Positions 23,712 to 31,578 of a DNA stretch of 64,000 nucleotides are shown here, piece by piece. This DNA comes from Saccharothrix ecbatanensis (GTDB lineage: Bacteria > Actinomycetota > Actinomycetes > Mycobacteriales > Pseudonocardiaceae). Position numbers and translations under genes: made by a program. The DNA is taken from NCBI RefSeq assembly GCF_014205015.1, contig NZ_JACHMO010000001.1, positions 248,001 to 312,000 on the forward strand. The letters run 5' to 3'. The notes beneath the pieces are model-generated. The model worked only from the letters and a program-made list of their open reading frames with translations. It did not search any database and was not told the DNA's origin. The stretch's first letter is position 1; every line of letters begins with the position of its first letter.

Positions 23712-25136
23712 ATGTCTGCCACGACGTACCTGGAGCTGTCCGAGGCGGGCGGCGGCGCGCACAAGTTCTACGAAGTGCGGGTCGTCGACACCGAGGTCAC
23801 CATCACCTACGGACGCATCGGGGAACAGGGGCAGGTCAGGAGCGCGAGCTTCGCCGACCACGCCAAGGCGCTCAAGGCGGCCGAGAAGAAGATCGGCGAG
23901 AAGGTGCGCCGGGGTTACGCCCCCGCCGTGAAGGGGATGCGCCAGCGTCGCGCGGTGAGCCGGCGGCAGATCGTCAGCACCCGCTCGACCGCGCACCAGG
24001 CGCCGGTGCTGTGGCGGTTCGCCTCCGGTGCGCCGGCGTTCGGGATCTTCATCGGCGAGGACCAGGCCTGGGTCGGCAACGAGAAGGGCGACGTCTACAC
24101 CCTCACCCACGACGGCCGGGTCACCGGGCGGTTCGGGTTGCCGGACGCCGTCAAGTGCATCGTGGCCGACGACTTCTGGATCTACGCGGGGTGTGACGAC
24201 GGGCAGGTGTACGACCTCGGCGCCAAGGTGCCCCGGGTCGCCTACGAGATCGCCGAGGACGTCGACATCTACTGGCTCGACATCCACGACGGCGTGCTCG
24301 GCGTGTCCGACCGGCAGGGCCGGGTGACGGTGGTGGACCACGAGGACGAGTTCCAGTGGTCGTGCCCGGCCTCGGGTGACAGCGCCTGGATGGTCCGCTG
24401 CGCACCGGAGGGCGTTTTCCACGGTCACTCCCGGGGCGTCACCCACTACACCGGCCGGGGCCACCGCGCGTGGCACGCCGACACCACCGGAGAGGTGCTG
24501 TTCGGCTGGCAGGAGCGCACGGAGGTCTTCGCGGGCACCAGTCGGGGGTGGGTGCACCGGTTCGCCAAGTCGGACGGGCGCAAGACGGGCGACTACCGCT
24601 GCGACGCGGCCGTGTTCTCCTGCGCGACGTCACCGGACGGCGAGTTCGTGTTCGCGGGCGACAACCAGTCCTCCGTGTACTGCTTCGCCGCCGACGGGAC
24701 GCGGCTGTGGAAGCTCGCCACCGGGTGCGGTTCCGCGTTCTCCATGCAGTACCGGGACGAACGGCTCTACCTGGTGACGACGGACGGCTCGCTCGCGTGC
24801 CTCGACGCCAGCCCGGGGGCCGTGCGCGCGGCCGAGCAGGGTCAGCTCCCGCAGCGGCAGGACATCAAGGCCGGCGCAATCGACCGCGTCGAGGCGACCG
24901 CAGAGGTCGAGGTCGTCACGCACGTCACCCCTGGCGACGGCGTCGTCGTGGAGTGCGTGCAGGAGGGCGGCCGGATCAGGGTGCACGTCGTCTCGGACGG
25001 GTACGACCGCACGTGGGGCGTGCAGTTCCCCAAGAACATCCGCGTGCCCGGCGCCCGGTACCTGGTCAGCGAGGTCGTCACGTCGGCCGGCGGCTCCTTC
25101 TACCGCACCCGCGGTGAGATCAAGCGCCTGCGGTGA
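23712..25136 (+). CDS. WGR-domain protein with C-terminal beta-propeller
   Basis: From ATG at 23712 (after AAGGGGGAAGC) the product is 474 aa. Residues 1-80 form a WGR domain: KFYEVRVVDTEVTITYGRIG then GQVRSASFADHAKALKAAEK, with Tyr in place of the Trp that names the family. Residues about 95-400 form a propeller of PQQ/WD40-like blades such as QAWVGNEKGDVYTLTHDGRV, FWIYAGCDDGQVYDLG, GEFVFAGDNQSSVYCFAADG and ERLYLVTTDGSLACLD. WGR modules bind nucleic acid in PARP proteins and occur with MolR-like sensors in bacteria. No export signal is visible, so a cytoplasmic sensor or scaffold is likely. It is monocistronic and ends at a strong hairpin. Function unknown. Confidence 0.82.
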   Translation: MSATTYLELSEAGGGAHKFYEVRVVDTEVTITYGRIGEQGQVRSASFADHAKALKAAEKKIGEKVRRGYAPAVKGMRQRRAVSRRQIVSTRSTAHQAPVLWRFASGAPAFGIFIGEDQAWVGNEKGDVYTLTHDGRVTGRFGLPDAVKCIVADDFWIYAGCDDGQVYDLGAKVPRVAYEIAEDVDIYWLDIHDGVLGVSDRQGRVTVVDHEDEFQWSCPASGDSAWMVRCAPEGVFHGHSRGVTHYTGRGHRAWHADTTGEVLFGWQERTEVFAGTSRGWVHRFAKSDGRKTGDYRCDAAVFSCATSPDGEFVFAGDNQSSVYCFAADGTRLWKLATGCGSAFSMQYRDERLYLVTTDGSLACLDASPGAVRAAEQGQLPQRQDIKAGAIDRVEATAEVEVVTHVTPGDGVVVECVQEGGRIRVHVVSDGYDRTWGVQFPKNIRVPGARYLVSEVVTSAGGSFYRTRGEIKRLR

Positions 25137-25143
25137 GCACCGG

Positions 25144-25174
25144 CGCCGGCGGCGACCAGGGGGCGCCGCCGGCG
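25144..25174 (+). terminator. Hairpin terminator after the WGR gene
   Basis: GCCGGCGGCG (25145-25154) and CGCCGCCGGC (25164-25173) pair perfectly, with one more outer C-G pair and a 9-nt loop. It starts 8 bp after the stop codon and is followed by GGTTTAT. This is a typical actinomycete terminator without a long U-tract. Confidence 0.65.
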
Positions 25175-25181
25175 ACGGTTT

Positions 25182-25202
25182 ATGCGTTCGCCTCGAACGC
25201 AT
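25182..25202. promoter_or_regulatory. Perfect inverted repeat upstream of a gene remnant
   Basis: ATGCGTTCG-cct-CGAACGCAT has 9-bp perfect arms. It lies in a 447-bp gene-poor stretch (25137-25583) that otherwise holds the terminator before it and the remnant after it. It could be an operator or a second hairpin. Confidence 0.4.
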
Positions 25203-25206
25203 TTCA

Positions 25207-25467
25207 CCGCAAACGCCCGGCTTGGCCGCGCATTGGCTGGTGACGGGCGAGGACGGTGACGACCTGCGGGCGTTGGCCGGGCTCAGCGGCCGGGACACCG
25301 GTGAGCTGCGTGACGTGATGGAAGGCGCGCCGGCCGACTGCGGCCGCCGCTCGGCCGTTTGGTGGACAAGTCGGGCAAGGCCGGTGCGGATCAGGTGGCG
25401 CGGGGCGTGTGTGGAGCAGCTCGCCGCCTGGGGGGTGACCGCATGCTCCTTTGTGGACCGTCCGTGA
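25207..25467 (+). pseudogene. Probable remnant of a conserved actinobacterial gene
   Basis: One frame reads LAAHWLVTGEDGDDLRALAG and continues LSGRDTGELRDVMEGAPADCG, which looks like the start of a soluble helical protein seen in Pseudonocardiaceae (recognised from memory). After about residue 50 the frame turns into Arg/Trp-rich sequence typical of a wrong frame. The downstream part resembles coding in another frame (GKAGADQVARGV). No start with a ribosome-binding site is visible. I read it as a frameshifted or decayed gene. The rest of 25137-25583 shows no other gene. Confidence 0.35.
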
Positions 25468-25583
25468 TCTGCGGACACCCGAAGGAACCGGGGAAGCAGC
25501 CGATCGGACGTTGTCCGCCGTGTTACGCGAGCCCTACGGTCGGATGACGTTCGGTCGACCGGGTTCACCCTTGGAGGTCCGCG

Positions 25584-26615
25584 GTGTCACGGAAAACGCT
25601 TGGCGCTGCGGTGGGCGCCCTCTTGCTCGCCGGCACGTCGCTGCTCGCCGTCCCGATCACGGCCGCTGCGGTGGACGACCGGCCGACTGCGGTGGTGTCG
25701 CTGGGAGACAGCGCGATCTCCGGTGAAGGCGCCGGGTCCTACGAGCCGGGCACCGAAGGCGAGAACGGCAACTGGTGCCACCGCTCCACCCGCGCCCTGA
25801 TCCACCGCACGCAGCTCGCCGACCGCACGATCAACCTGGCCTGCTCGGGCGCGGACTCGGCGAACGTGTCGTTGGCCGACACCGTCCACTACACCGAAGG
25901 CTCCCAGGCGCGCAGGCTGATCGACGTCGCCCGCCAGTACCGGGTCACGGCGGTCGTCGTGCAGGTCGGTGCGAACGACGACGTGCGGTTCGCCGACACC
26001 ATGGTCGACTGCGTGGCCGCGTGGGTGAACCCGTTCGGCTCAAGCTGCCGCTCCAAGCTCGAACGCGAGTGGCCCGGCCGCCTCACCGCGATGGCGCCCA
26101 AGGTGGAGAACGCGCTCCGCGACGTCCGCGCCGCGATGACCCAGGCCGGCTACACCGACTCGGCCTACCAGCTGATCCTCACCTCCTACGCCTCACCGGT
26201 CACCGAGAAGATGGACCGGTTCCGGCACGGCCCGCAGGGCTGCCCGCTGCGCCTGGCCGACGCCGGCTACGGCCGCACGGTCGCCGTTCCGCAGCTGTCC
26301 GAGGCGCTGCGCGGCGTGGCGACCAGGAGCGGCGTGAAGTTCCTCGACTTCTCCCGCGCCACGGAGAACCGCGAGGCGTGCAGCAAGGGCGACAGCTCGA
26401 CGGGTGAGTGGCAGCGGCGGCTGACCGTCGACCCGTACGCGTTGGTGTCCGGCGGCCTGGACGCGATCGGTATCCACATGGCCCAGCAGTCGTTCCACCC
26501 GAACGCCGCCGGGCACGACGAACTCGGCCGGTGCGTCACCGAATTCGTCAACGCCGGCACCGGCTCGGCCCGCTGCCTGGCCGGCGCGGACGGCCACCTG
26601 CACGCCGTTCCCTGA
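25584..26615 (+). CDS. Secreted SGNH/GDSL hydrolase
   Basis: The 343-aa product starts at GTG 25584 behind TTGGAGGTCCGCG. Residues 1-29 are a signal peptide. Block I is AVVSLGDSAISGEGAGSYEP with the catalytic Ser in GDS (about residue 43), block II is NLACSGADSANV, block III is VVVQVGANDDVRF, and the catalytic His is in HMAQQSFHPNAAGHDELGRC. Several Cys pairs (WCHRS, LACSG, DCVAAW, SCRSK, GCPLR, RCVTE, RCLAG) point to disulfides in an extracellular enzyme. Related Streptomyces proteins are esterases or phospholipases. Acyl-ester hydrolysis outside the cell is the expected role. Confidence 0.9.
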   Translation: MSRKTLGAAVGALLLAGTSLLAVPITAAAVDDRPTAVVSLGDSAISGEGAGSYEPGTEGENGNWCHRSTRALIHRTQLADRTINLACSGADSANVSLADTVHYTEGSQARRLIDVARQYRVTAVVVQVGANDDVRFADTMVDCVAAWVNPFGSSCRSKLEREWPGRLTAMAPKVENALRDVRAAMTQAGYTDSAYQLILTSYASPVTEKMDRFRHGPQGCPLRLADAGYGRTVAVPQLSEALRGVATRSGVKFLDFSRATENREACSKGDSSTGEWQRRLTVDPYALVSGGLDAIGIHMAQQSFHPNAAGHDELGRCVTEFVNAGTGSARCLAGADGHLHAVP

Positions 26616-26634
26616 CCTCGACGAAGGCCCTGAC

Positions 26635-26677
26635 CACCGGTTTCCGATCGGCACGACACCGGTTTCCGATCAGCACG
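26635..26677. repeat. Tandem 21-bp direct repeat
   Basis: CACCGGTTTCCGATC(G/A)GCACG occurs at 26635-26655 and 26657-26677 with one mismatch and a 22-bp period (two helical turns). It lies 20 bp after the SGNH stop and about 75 bp before the MacA-like gene, so it could be paired regulator sites or a local duplication. Confidence 0.7.
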
Positions 26678-26751
26678 CAACCCCGTTCGTTCCCCCGGCG
26701 TCCTATGGGTAAGTTGGCGAGACCGCATAGGGATTCGCTTTGGGGGGATCG

Positions 26752-27762
26752 GTGTCCAAAAAAGCCTTCGTCCGCGTGTGCGGACTGGCCGCGGTGGTGC
26801 TCACCGCGGCCGCCTGCACGTCGACCGGAGCAGAGGAGCCGCTCCGCCCTGAGCTGGCGCCGCGCGGCACTGTGCAGACCACGGCCACGCCGACCAGACA
26901 GGACCTGTCCAACAAGGTCAGCCTGACCGGCAAGGTCACCATGAACCCGATGTTCGGGATCGTGTCGCCGATCGCCGGCCAGGTCCGCTACTGGGACGTG
27001 GCCGAGCCGACGGGCACGCCGACCAAGCCGACCCGGATCGCCTCGATCTGGTTGGACGGCAAGCCCACCAACGTGGACGTGCCCGCCGGCGCCACGTTCG
27101 GCGGGCGCCTGGTGGACGACCGTTCCACGGTCACCGCCGGCATGCCGATCGCGTCGGCGAAGTTCGCGGGCTACGGCATCGTCGCGGACATCGACGGCGA
27201 GCAGGCGTACCAGATCACCGACGCCGTGACCGGCGCCGTGCAGGCGCAGATCAAGAACGGGCCGGGTCCGTTCCCGTGCGCGCTGCTCGGCACGATCGCG
27301 GCGCTCCCGGTGGGCACGGTCCCCGCGCCGCCGCCCACCGAACCGGAGTCGGAGAACGAGCCCACCGGCACCAACACGCCGGCGCCGCGCGCTCCCCAGC
27401 CACCGCAGGAACCGCGGAACTCGTCCGAGCCGACCGGCCTGCGCCTGGTGTGCACCGCGCCCGCCGACGTGAAGCTGATCAACGGCGCGGCGGCCACCCT
27501 GGAACTCGTCACGGCGAGCGCGCAGAACGCGTTGGTCGTGCCGGTCGAGGCGGTCGCGGGCGGCCAGGGCAAGGGCAAGGTCGACGTGGTCGGGCCGGAC
27601 GGCGCCAAGCAGACCAAGGACGTCGAACTCGGCCTCACCGACGGCAAGGTGGTGGAGATCAAGGCGGGTCTGACCGGCGACGAGACGCTGGCCGTGCCGG
27701 GTCCGAACCTGCCGCCGGGGCCGGGCGGCCAGGGCAGCCCCGAGATGGGGCCGTCGAAGTGA
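26752..27762 (+). CDS. MacA-like lipoprotein adaptor of an ABC efflux system
   Basis: GTG at 26752 follows GGGGGGAT. The 336-aa product has a lipoprotein signal with the lipobox LTAA-Ala-Cys (about residue 22). Residues about 40-140 include LSNKVSLTGKVTMNPMFGIV, the beta-barrel/lipoyl-like region seen in periplasmic adaptor homologues of Gram-positive bacteria. A Pro/Glu-rich linker (about residues 190-225) is followed by a second barrel-like part (NALVVPVEAVAGGQGKGKVD, GLTDGKVVEIKAGLTGDETL) typical of HlyD/MacA C-termini. The next two genes encode a MacB-type ATPase and permease, with GTGA overlaps, so the three should form one exporter or sensor complex at the outer membrane face. Confidence 0.85.
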   Translation: MSKKAFVRVCGLAAVVLTAAACTSTGAEEPLRPELAPRGTVQTTATPTRQDLSNKVSLTGKVTMNPMFGIVSPIAGQVRYWDVAEPTGTPTKPTRIASIWLDGKPTNVDVPAGATFGGRLVDDRSTVTAGMPIASAKFAGYGIVADIDGEQAYQITDAVTGAVQAQIKNGPGPFPCALLGTIAALPVGTVPAPPPTEPESENEPTGTNTPAPRAPQPPQEPRNSSEPTGLRLVCTAPADVKLINGAAATLELVTASAQNALVVPVEAVAGGQGKGKVDVVGPDGAKQTKDVELGLTDGKVVEIKAGLTGDETLAVPGPNLPPGPGGQGSPEMGPSK

Positions 27763-28508
27763 CCACGTCACCCTTCCTGATCCCGGCGACGCCACCGCCG
27801 CCGGTGTCCCAGCCGCCGCTGATCCACCTCACCGGCGTGACCAAGACCCTCAAGGGCCAGGACGAGCCGCGCACCATCCTCGCGGGCGTCGACCTGATCG
27901 TGCGCCCCGGCGACAGCGTGGCGATCCTGGGCCGTTCCGGCTCGGGCAAGAGCACGCTGCTGAGCCTGATCGGCCTGTTCGACCGGCCCGACGGCGGCCA
28001 GTACCTGTTGGGGGAGCGGGACATCACGAAGATCCCCGAGCGCAAGGCGGCGGCGTTGCGCAGCGCCGAGTTCGGGTTCGTGTTCCAGCGCTTCTTCCTG
28101 CTCAAGCACCTGACCGCGGCGCAGAACGTGGCCATGGCGCTGGTCAACGGCCAGGGCTGGCTGCCCCGCCGCAAGCGCAAGGTGAAGGTGATGGCGGCGT
28201 TGGAACGCGTCGGCATCGGCCACCTGGCCAAGCACAAGCCGCCGCGGCTGTCCGGCGGTGAGCAGCAACGCGTGGCGATCGCCCGAGCCCTCGTGCGCGA
28301 GCCGCGGATCCTGTTGGCCGACGAGCCGACCGGCGCGTTGGACACCGACACCGGCAACCTCGTGGTGGAGGTGCTGCGCCAGACCACGGACCTGGGCTGC
28401 GGCCTGGTGCTGGTCACCCACGACCAGGACCACGCGGCGAAGATGGGGCGGGTGCTGCACCTGTCCGACGGGCTGCTCCGCCCGGCCGCGCAGCGGGTGG
28501 TCGCGTGA
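27759..28508 (+). CDS. ABC ATPase, MacB/LolD type
   Basis: The 249-aa protein starts at GTG 27759 in a GTGA overlap with the adaptor gene. A Pro-rich N-terminal tail precedes a compact NBD: Walker A GRSGSGKST, a Q-loop in FVFQRFFLLKHLTA (the FQ-F-LL pattern of the MacB/LolD subfamily), signature LSGGEQQRVAIA, Walker B ILLADEPTGALD and the switch His in LVTHDQDHA. It powers the FtsX-fold permease encoded next. MacB-type systems work by mechanotransmission rather than direct passage. The substrate is unknown and no two-component genes are adjacent. Confidence 0.92.
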   Translation: MTTSPFLIPATPPPPVSQPPLIHLTGVTKTLKGQDEPRTILAGVDLIVRPGDSVAILGRSGSGKSTLLSLIGLFDRPDGGQYLLGERDITKIPERKAAALRSAEFGFVFQRFFLLKHLTAAQNVAMALVNGQGWLPRRKRKVKVMAALERVGIGHLAKHKPPRLSGGEQQRVAIARALVREPRILLADEPTGALDTDTGNLVVEVLRQTTDLGCGLVLVTHDQDHAAKMGRVLHLSDGLLRPAAQRVVA

Positions 28509-29812
28509 TCAGGCTGTCCGGCCGGCTGCGGGCGTCGCTGATCATCGGCGGCCAGGGCATCCGGGCCCGCAAGCTGCGCACGTTCCTCTCCATGGTCAGC
28601 CTGTTCCTCGGCGTGCTCGCGGTGGTCGTGGTGCAGGCGGGCGCGGAGATCGCGAACCGGGCCATGCTCGCGGACATCGAGTTGTCGCAGGGCAAGGACG
28701 GCACCCGGCAGATGTACCTGTCGCCGGAGGGCCAGACCGTCCCGGTGGCGCTGGAGGTGCTGAAGGGCCGCACCGACGCGGTGGCCATGACCGGCACCCG
28801 CGCGATCATCGGCGAGCCCGGCGTGAAGCCGATCAACGAGGGCGGCGCGCCGATCGACCAGCCCGGCTACGGCGGTCCGCGGATGAGGTGCGACGAGACC
28901 GGGTGCTACCCCATGGACGACGGCACCACCGGCGCGCCGCAGGGGCAGGCGGTCGAGCTGCAACTCGTCGGCCTGACCGGCGACATCCGCCAGTTCCGGC
29001 CGTTCCGCCCGTCCCAGGGCCAGTGGCTGGACTTCGGCGGCGAGCCGTCGCTGGCGCCGCGGCTGGTCCTCAACGAGGAGGCGGCGAAGGCCTTCACCCG
29101 GTACCACGTGCCGGCGGAGATGCGGGTCGACGGCGCGACCGCGAACCCGACACCTCAGATCATCGGCGTGGTGGACGACGGCGGCTACCAGCCCGCCGCG
29201 TACGTCCGGACCGACGAGTTGATGAACTGGATGCCGGTGAGCAGTGTCGGCGACACCAGTTCCGGCCCCGGCCTCCAGGTGCTGATGACCCCGGCGGCGG
29301 TCGAGGTCGAGCACATCCTGCGGGCCAGGCTGGTCGCCGCCGGCACACCGGAAGACCGGATTCACGTGAACACGGTGCAGACGTTGAAGCAGATGTCCAC
29401 CGAGCTCGCGTTGATGCGATGGATCTTCCTCGGCATGGCGGCGCTCGTGCTGCTGATCGGCGTGGCGGGCATCCTCAACGTCGGCCTGGCGACCGTGGGC
29501 GAGCGGATCGAGGAGTTCGCGTTGCGGCGGGCCGTGGGCACACCGCGGTTGTTGTTGGCGGGCATCGTGTTGGCGGAGACGTTGCTGACCGGTCTGCTGA
29601 CAGCGGGGTTGGCGATCGGCGCGGGCGTGGTGGGGCTGAAGCTGGCGCTGATGATGTTCGGCTCACGCTTCCCGTCGTTGGAAGGCGTGGCGTTCCCGTG
29701 GCAGGCGGGCGTCGCCGGCGTGATCGCGGGTCTGGTGGCCGGCATCCTCGGCGGTCTGGTCCCGGCGTTGCGCGCGGCACGCATCCCGATTTCCACGGTG
29801 ATGCGCGCTTAG
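28505..29812 (+). CDS. MacB/FtsX-type ABC permease
   Basis: The 435-aa protein has one N-terminal membrane helix (LRTFLSMVSLFLGVLAVVVVQ), a large extracellular domain of about 240 residues, and three C-terminal helices (WIFLGMAALVLLIGVAGILNVG, LLAGIVLAETLLTGLLTAGL, WQAGVAGVIAGLVAGILGGL). This is the MacB topology. The signature VGERIEEFALRRAVGTPRLLL precedes TM3. It begins with a GTGA overlap and completes the adaptor-ATPase-permease operon. The convergent DUF4232 lipoprotein gene ends 28 bp away. Confidence 0.92.
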   Translation: MIRLSGRLRASLIIGGQGIRARKLRTFLSMVSLFLGVLAVVVVQAGAEIANRAMLADIELSQGKDGTRQMYLSPEGQTVPVALEVLKGRTDAVAMTGTRAIIGEPGVKPINEGGAPIDQPGYGGPRMRCDETGCYPMDDGTTGAPQGQAVELQLVGLTGDIRQFRPFRPSQGQWLDFGGEPSLAPRLVLNEEAAKAFTRYHVPAEMRVDGATANPTPQIIGVVDDGGYQPAAYVRTDELMNWMPVSSVGDTSSGPGLQVLMTPAAVEVEHILRARLVAAGTPEDRIHVNTVQTLKQMSTELALMRWIFLGMAALVLLIGVAGILNVGLATVGERIEEFALRRAVGTPRLLLAGIVLAETLLTGLLTAGLAIGAGVVGLKLALMMFGSRFPSLEGVAFPWQAGVAGVIAGLVAGILGGLVPALRAARIPISTVMRA

Positions 29813-29840
29813 GCGGTTTTTTCGAAGCGGTGGGGCAGGA

Positions 29841-30380
29841 TCAGGGCGTGACGGCGGTCCACGGGCGGACACCGAGCTTGCCGGTGCTGCCGAGGTCGAT
29901 GGTGCGGGGGTTGCCGCTCTTGCCGACGGGCGTGAACACCTGCGTGGGCCGCCCGGCGGCGACGGCGATCTCCAGGTGTTCGCCCACCACCGGCGGCGCG
30001 GTGATGTCCGTGTAGGTGTTGCGCCACAGCAGCCCTGTCACCGCCGACTCGCCGGGCCGCACCACGACCACTTGCGGCTCGGCGTCGAACGCCTCCACCG
30101 CGGAGATCCAGGCCGCGCCCTGCCGGACCGTGACGGGCAGCGGCTTCCGGTCGGCGTCCAGCACCGTGACCAAGGGCGCGCCGTTCAGCTCCAGGGTCTC
30201 GGTGCCGCAGTTGGTCGCCTCCAGCGTCATGACGCGCAGTCCCATCGCCGCTTCGGTGCCCTTCACGGTGAATTCCACACCGCCGGGGCAGGCCTCCGCC
30301 GAAGGGGACGGTGGCGGAACCGGCTGGGAAGTGCCGCACGCGGACACGGCGAACAACAGCAGGAAAAGAAGGCGGGACAC
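29841..30380 (-). CDS. DUF4232-like secreted lipoprotein
   Basis: The 179-aa protein has a short signal peptide ending in the lipobox FAVSAC (Cys about residue 15) and a Pro/Ser linker. Residues about 30-150 form one beta-sandwich domain (GLRVMTLEATNCGTETLELN, VLDADRKPLPVTVRQGAAWI, VVVVRPGESAVTGLLW) that resembles DUF4232. Two cysteines (EACPGG and TNCGTE) are placed for the disulfide common in that family. DUF4232 proteins are abundant actinobacterial surface proteins with no established function. The gene is monocistronic and convergent with the MacB-like operon. Confidence 0.8.
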   Translation of the reverse strand: MSRLLFLLLFAVSACGTSQPVPPPSPSAEACPGGVEFTVKGTEAAMGLRVMTLEATNCGTETLELNGAPLVTVLDADRKPLPVTVRQGAAWISAVEAFDAEPQVVVVRPGESAVTGLLWRNTYTDITAPPVVGEHLEIAVAAGRPTQVFTPVGKSGNPRTIDLGSTGKLGVRPWTAVTP

Positions 30381-30741
30381 GTGGCCGATAGTGCCACAAA
30401 ACAGGAAGTTGCCGGTCGGCGCATTCCTGGGTTAAGGTCGTGCACGTGACTGCCGGGTCGGCCATGGGCCACAAGCGAGAGAGTCACCCGGCCAAGGTTT
30501 GACCGCCGGGTGGGCCAGAGGCCCGCCGCACGCAAGGGTTTCCGAGGTTTCCGCGCACATCGCGCGACGCATCCGGACCCGCACCACCACACACGAGCGC
30601 ACTGGCGCTTTCACACGCGCACACCGCGGTCCCCGCACCGGACCGTCGTGCCCACGCGCCTCCACAAAACCTTCACCGAAAACCACGGCGTCATTCACCC
30701 GTGGTGACTCGGTCATGCCCAAATCAAGGAGAAGACCGGAT
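30381..30741. other. 361-bp intergenic region without a recognisable gene
   Basis: This divergent gap separates the DUF4232 lipoprotein and the nitroreductase-hemerythrin gene. It is slightly less GC-rich than its surroundings and has CA-rich stretches near 30580-30625. Both promoters must lie here. Short open frames within it lack coding bias. AAGGAG at 30727-30732 is the ribosome-binding site of the next gene. Confidence 0.6.
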
Positions 30742-31569
30742 ATGGATTTCAACCAGCAGGTGATCGAAGAGTTCCGCGCCAACGCGGGCCGCGTCGGCGG
30801 TCCTTTCGAAGGGGGCAGGCTCATCTTGCTGACCACCACGGGCGCGCGCACCGGCGTCCGCCACACCAACCCGCTCGGCTACCTGCCGGACGGTGACCGG
30901 ATCCTGGTCATCGGGTCCGCGGGCGGCGCGCACCGCCACCCGGACTGGTTCCACAACCTCGTGGCGAACCCGGTGGTCCAGGTCGAGGACGGCGTGTTCA
31001 CCTACGACGCCAAGGCCACCGTCCTCGACGGGTCGGAACGGGACGAGATGTGGGCGCGTGCCGTCGAATCCGATCCGGGCTGGGCCGAGTACCAGGCCAA
31101 GACGACACGGCAGATCCCGGTGGTGGCGCTGGCCCAGATCGCGGGTGGTCCGCCGAACGCGTCCAGCGTGGGCGCCGCGCTCAAGCTCGTGCACGACGCG
31201 TTCCGCCGGGAGTTCGCCACCATCCGCCGCGAGGTCGCGTCGTCCAAGCCGGTCCTGGGCGCCCAGCTGAAGGCCAACTGCCTGACCGCGTGCCACGGCC
31301 TGAAGTTCCACCACACGGCCGAGGACAGCGGCATGTTCCCGGTGCTGCGGGACCGGTACCCGGAACTGGCCCCGACCCTCGACCGCATCGGTGTGGAGCA
31401 CGAGCGCATCGCCGACCTGATGACGCGGCTCCGACAGACGCTCGACCGCAACGACGCGACGACCCTGCGCGCGGACGTGGACCGGCTGATCGGCGAACTG
31501 GAAGCCCACCTGACGTACGAGGAGGAGCACTTGATCCCGTTCCTCGATCAGCCGGCCGTCACGACGTGA
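30742..31569 (+). CDS. Nitroreductase (Ddn/F420 family) fused to a hemerythrin domain
   Basis: From ATG at 30742 the product is 275 aa. Residues 1-140 are a deazaflavin-dependent nitroreductase-like domain (Ddn/PF04075 type): GRLILLTTTGARTGVRHTNP, YLPDGDRILVIGSAGGAHRH, DWFHNLVANPVVQVEDG. Residues about 145-275 are a hemerythrin HHE domain. Its iron ligands are in ACHGLKFHHTAEDSGMFPVL, VEHERIADL and HLTYEEEHLIPFL. The fusion joins an F420H2-dependent reductase to a di-iron domain that can bind O2 or NO. A role in redox or nitrosative stress is a reasonable inference. The gene is monocistronic; the convergent ABC permease gene ends 9 bp away. Confidence 0.87.
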   Translation: MDFNQQVIEEFRANAGRVGGPFEGGRLILLTTTGARTGVRHTNPLGYLPDGDRILVIGSAGGAHRHPDWFHNLVANPVVQVEDGVFTYDAKATVLDGSERDEMWARAVESDPGWAEYQAKTTRQIPVVALAQIAGGPPNASSVGAALKLVHDAFRREFATIRREVASSKPVLGAQLKANCLTACHGLKFHHTAEDSGMFPVLRDRYPELAPTLDRIGVEHERIADLMTRLRQTLDRNDATTLRADVDRLIGELEAHLTYEEEHLIPFLDQPAVTT

Positions 31570-31578
31570 GTCGTGGCG

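Noticed and set aside
30499..30741. In-frame extension of the nitroreductase-hemerythrin gene to about 356 residues
   Set aside because: The added part is Arg/Thr/His-rich without a domain, and AAGGAG sits properly before the ATG at 30742.
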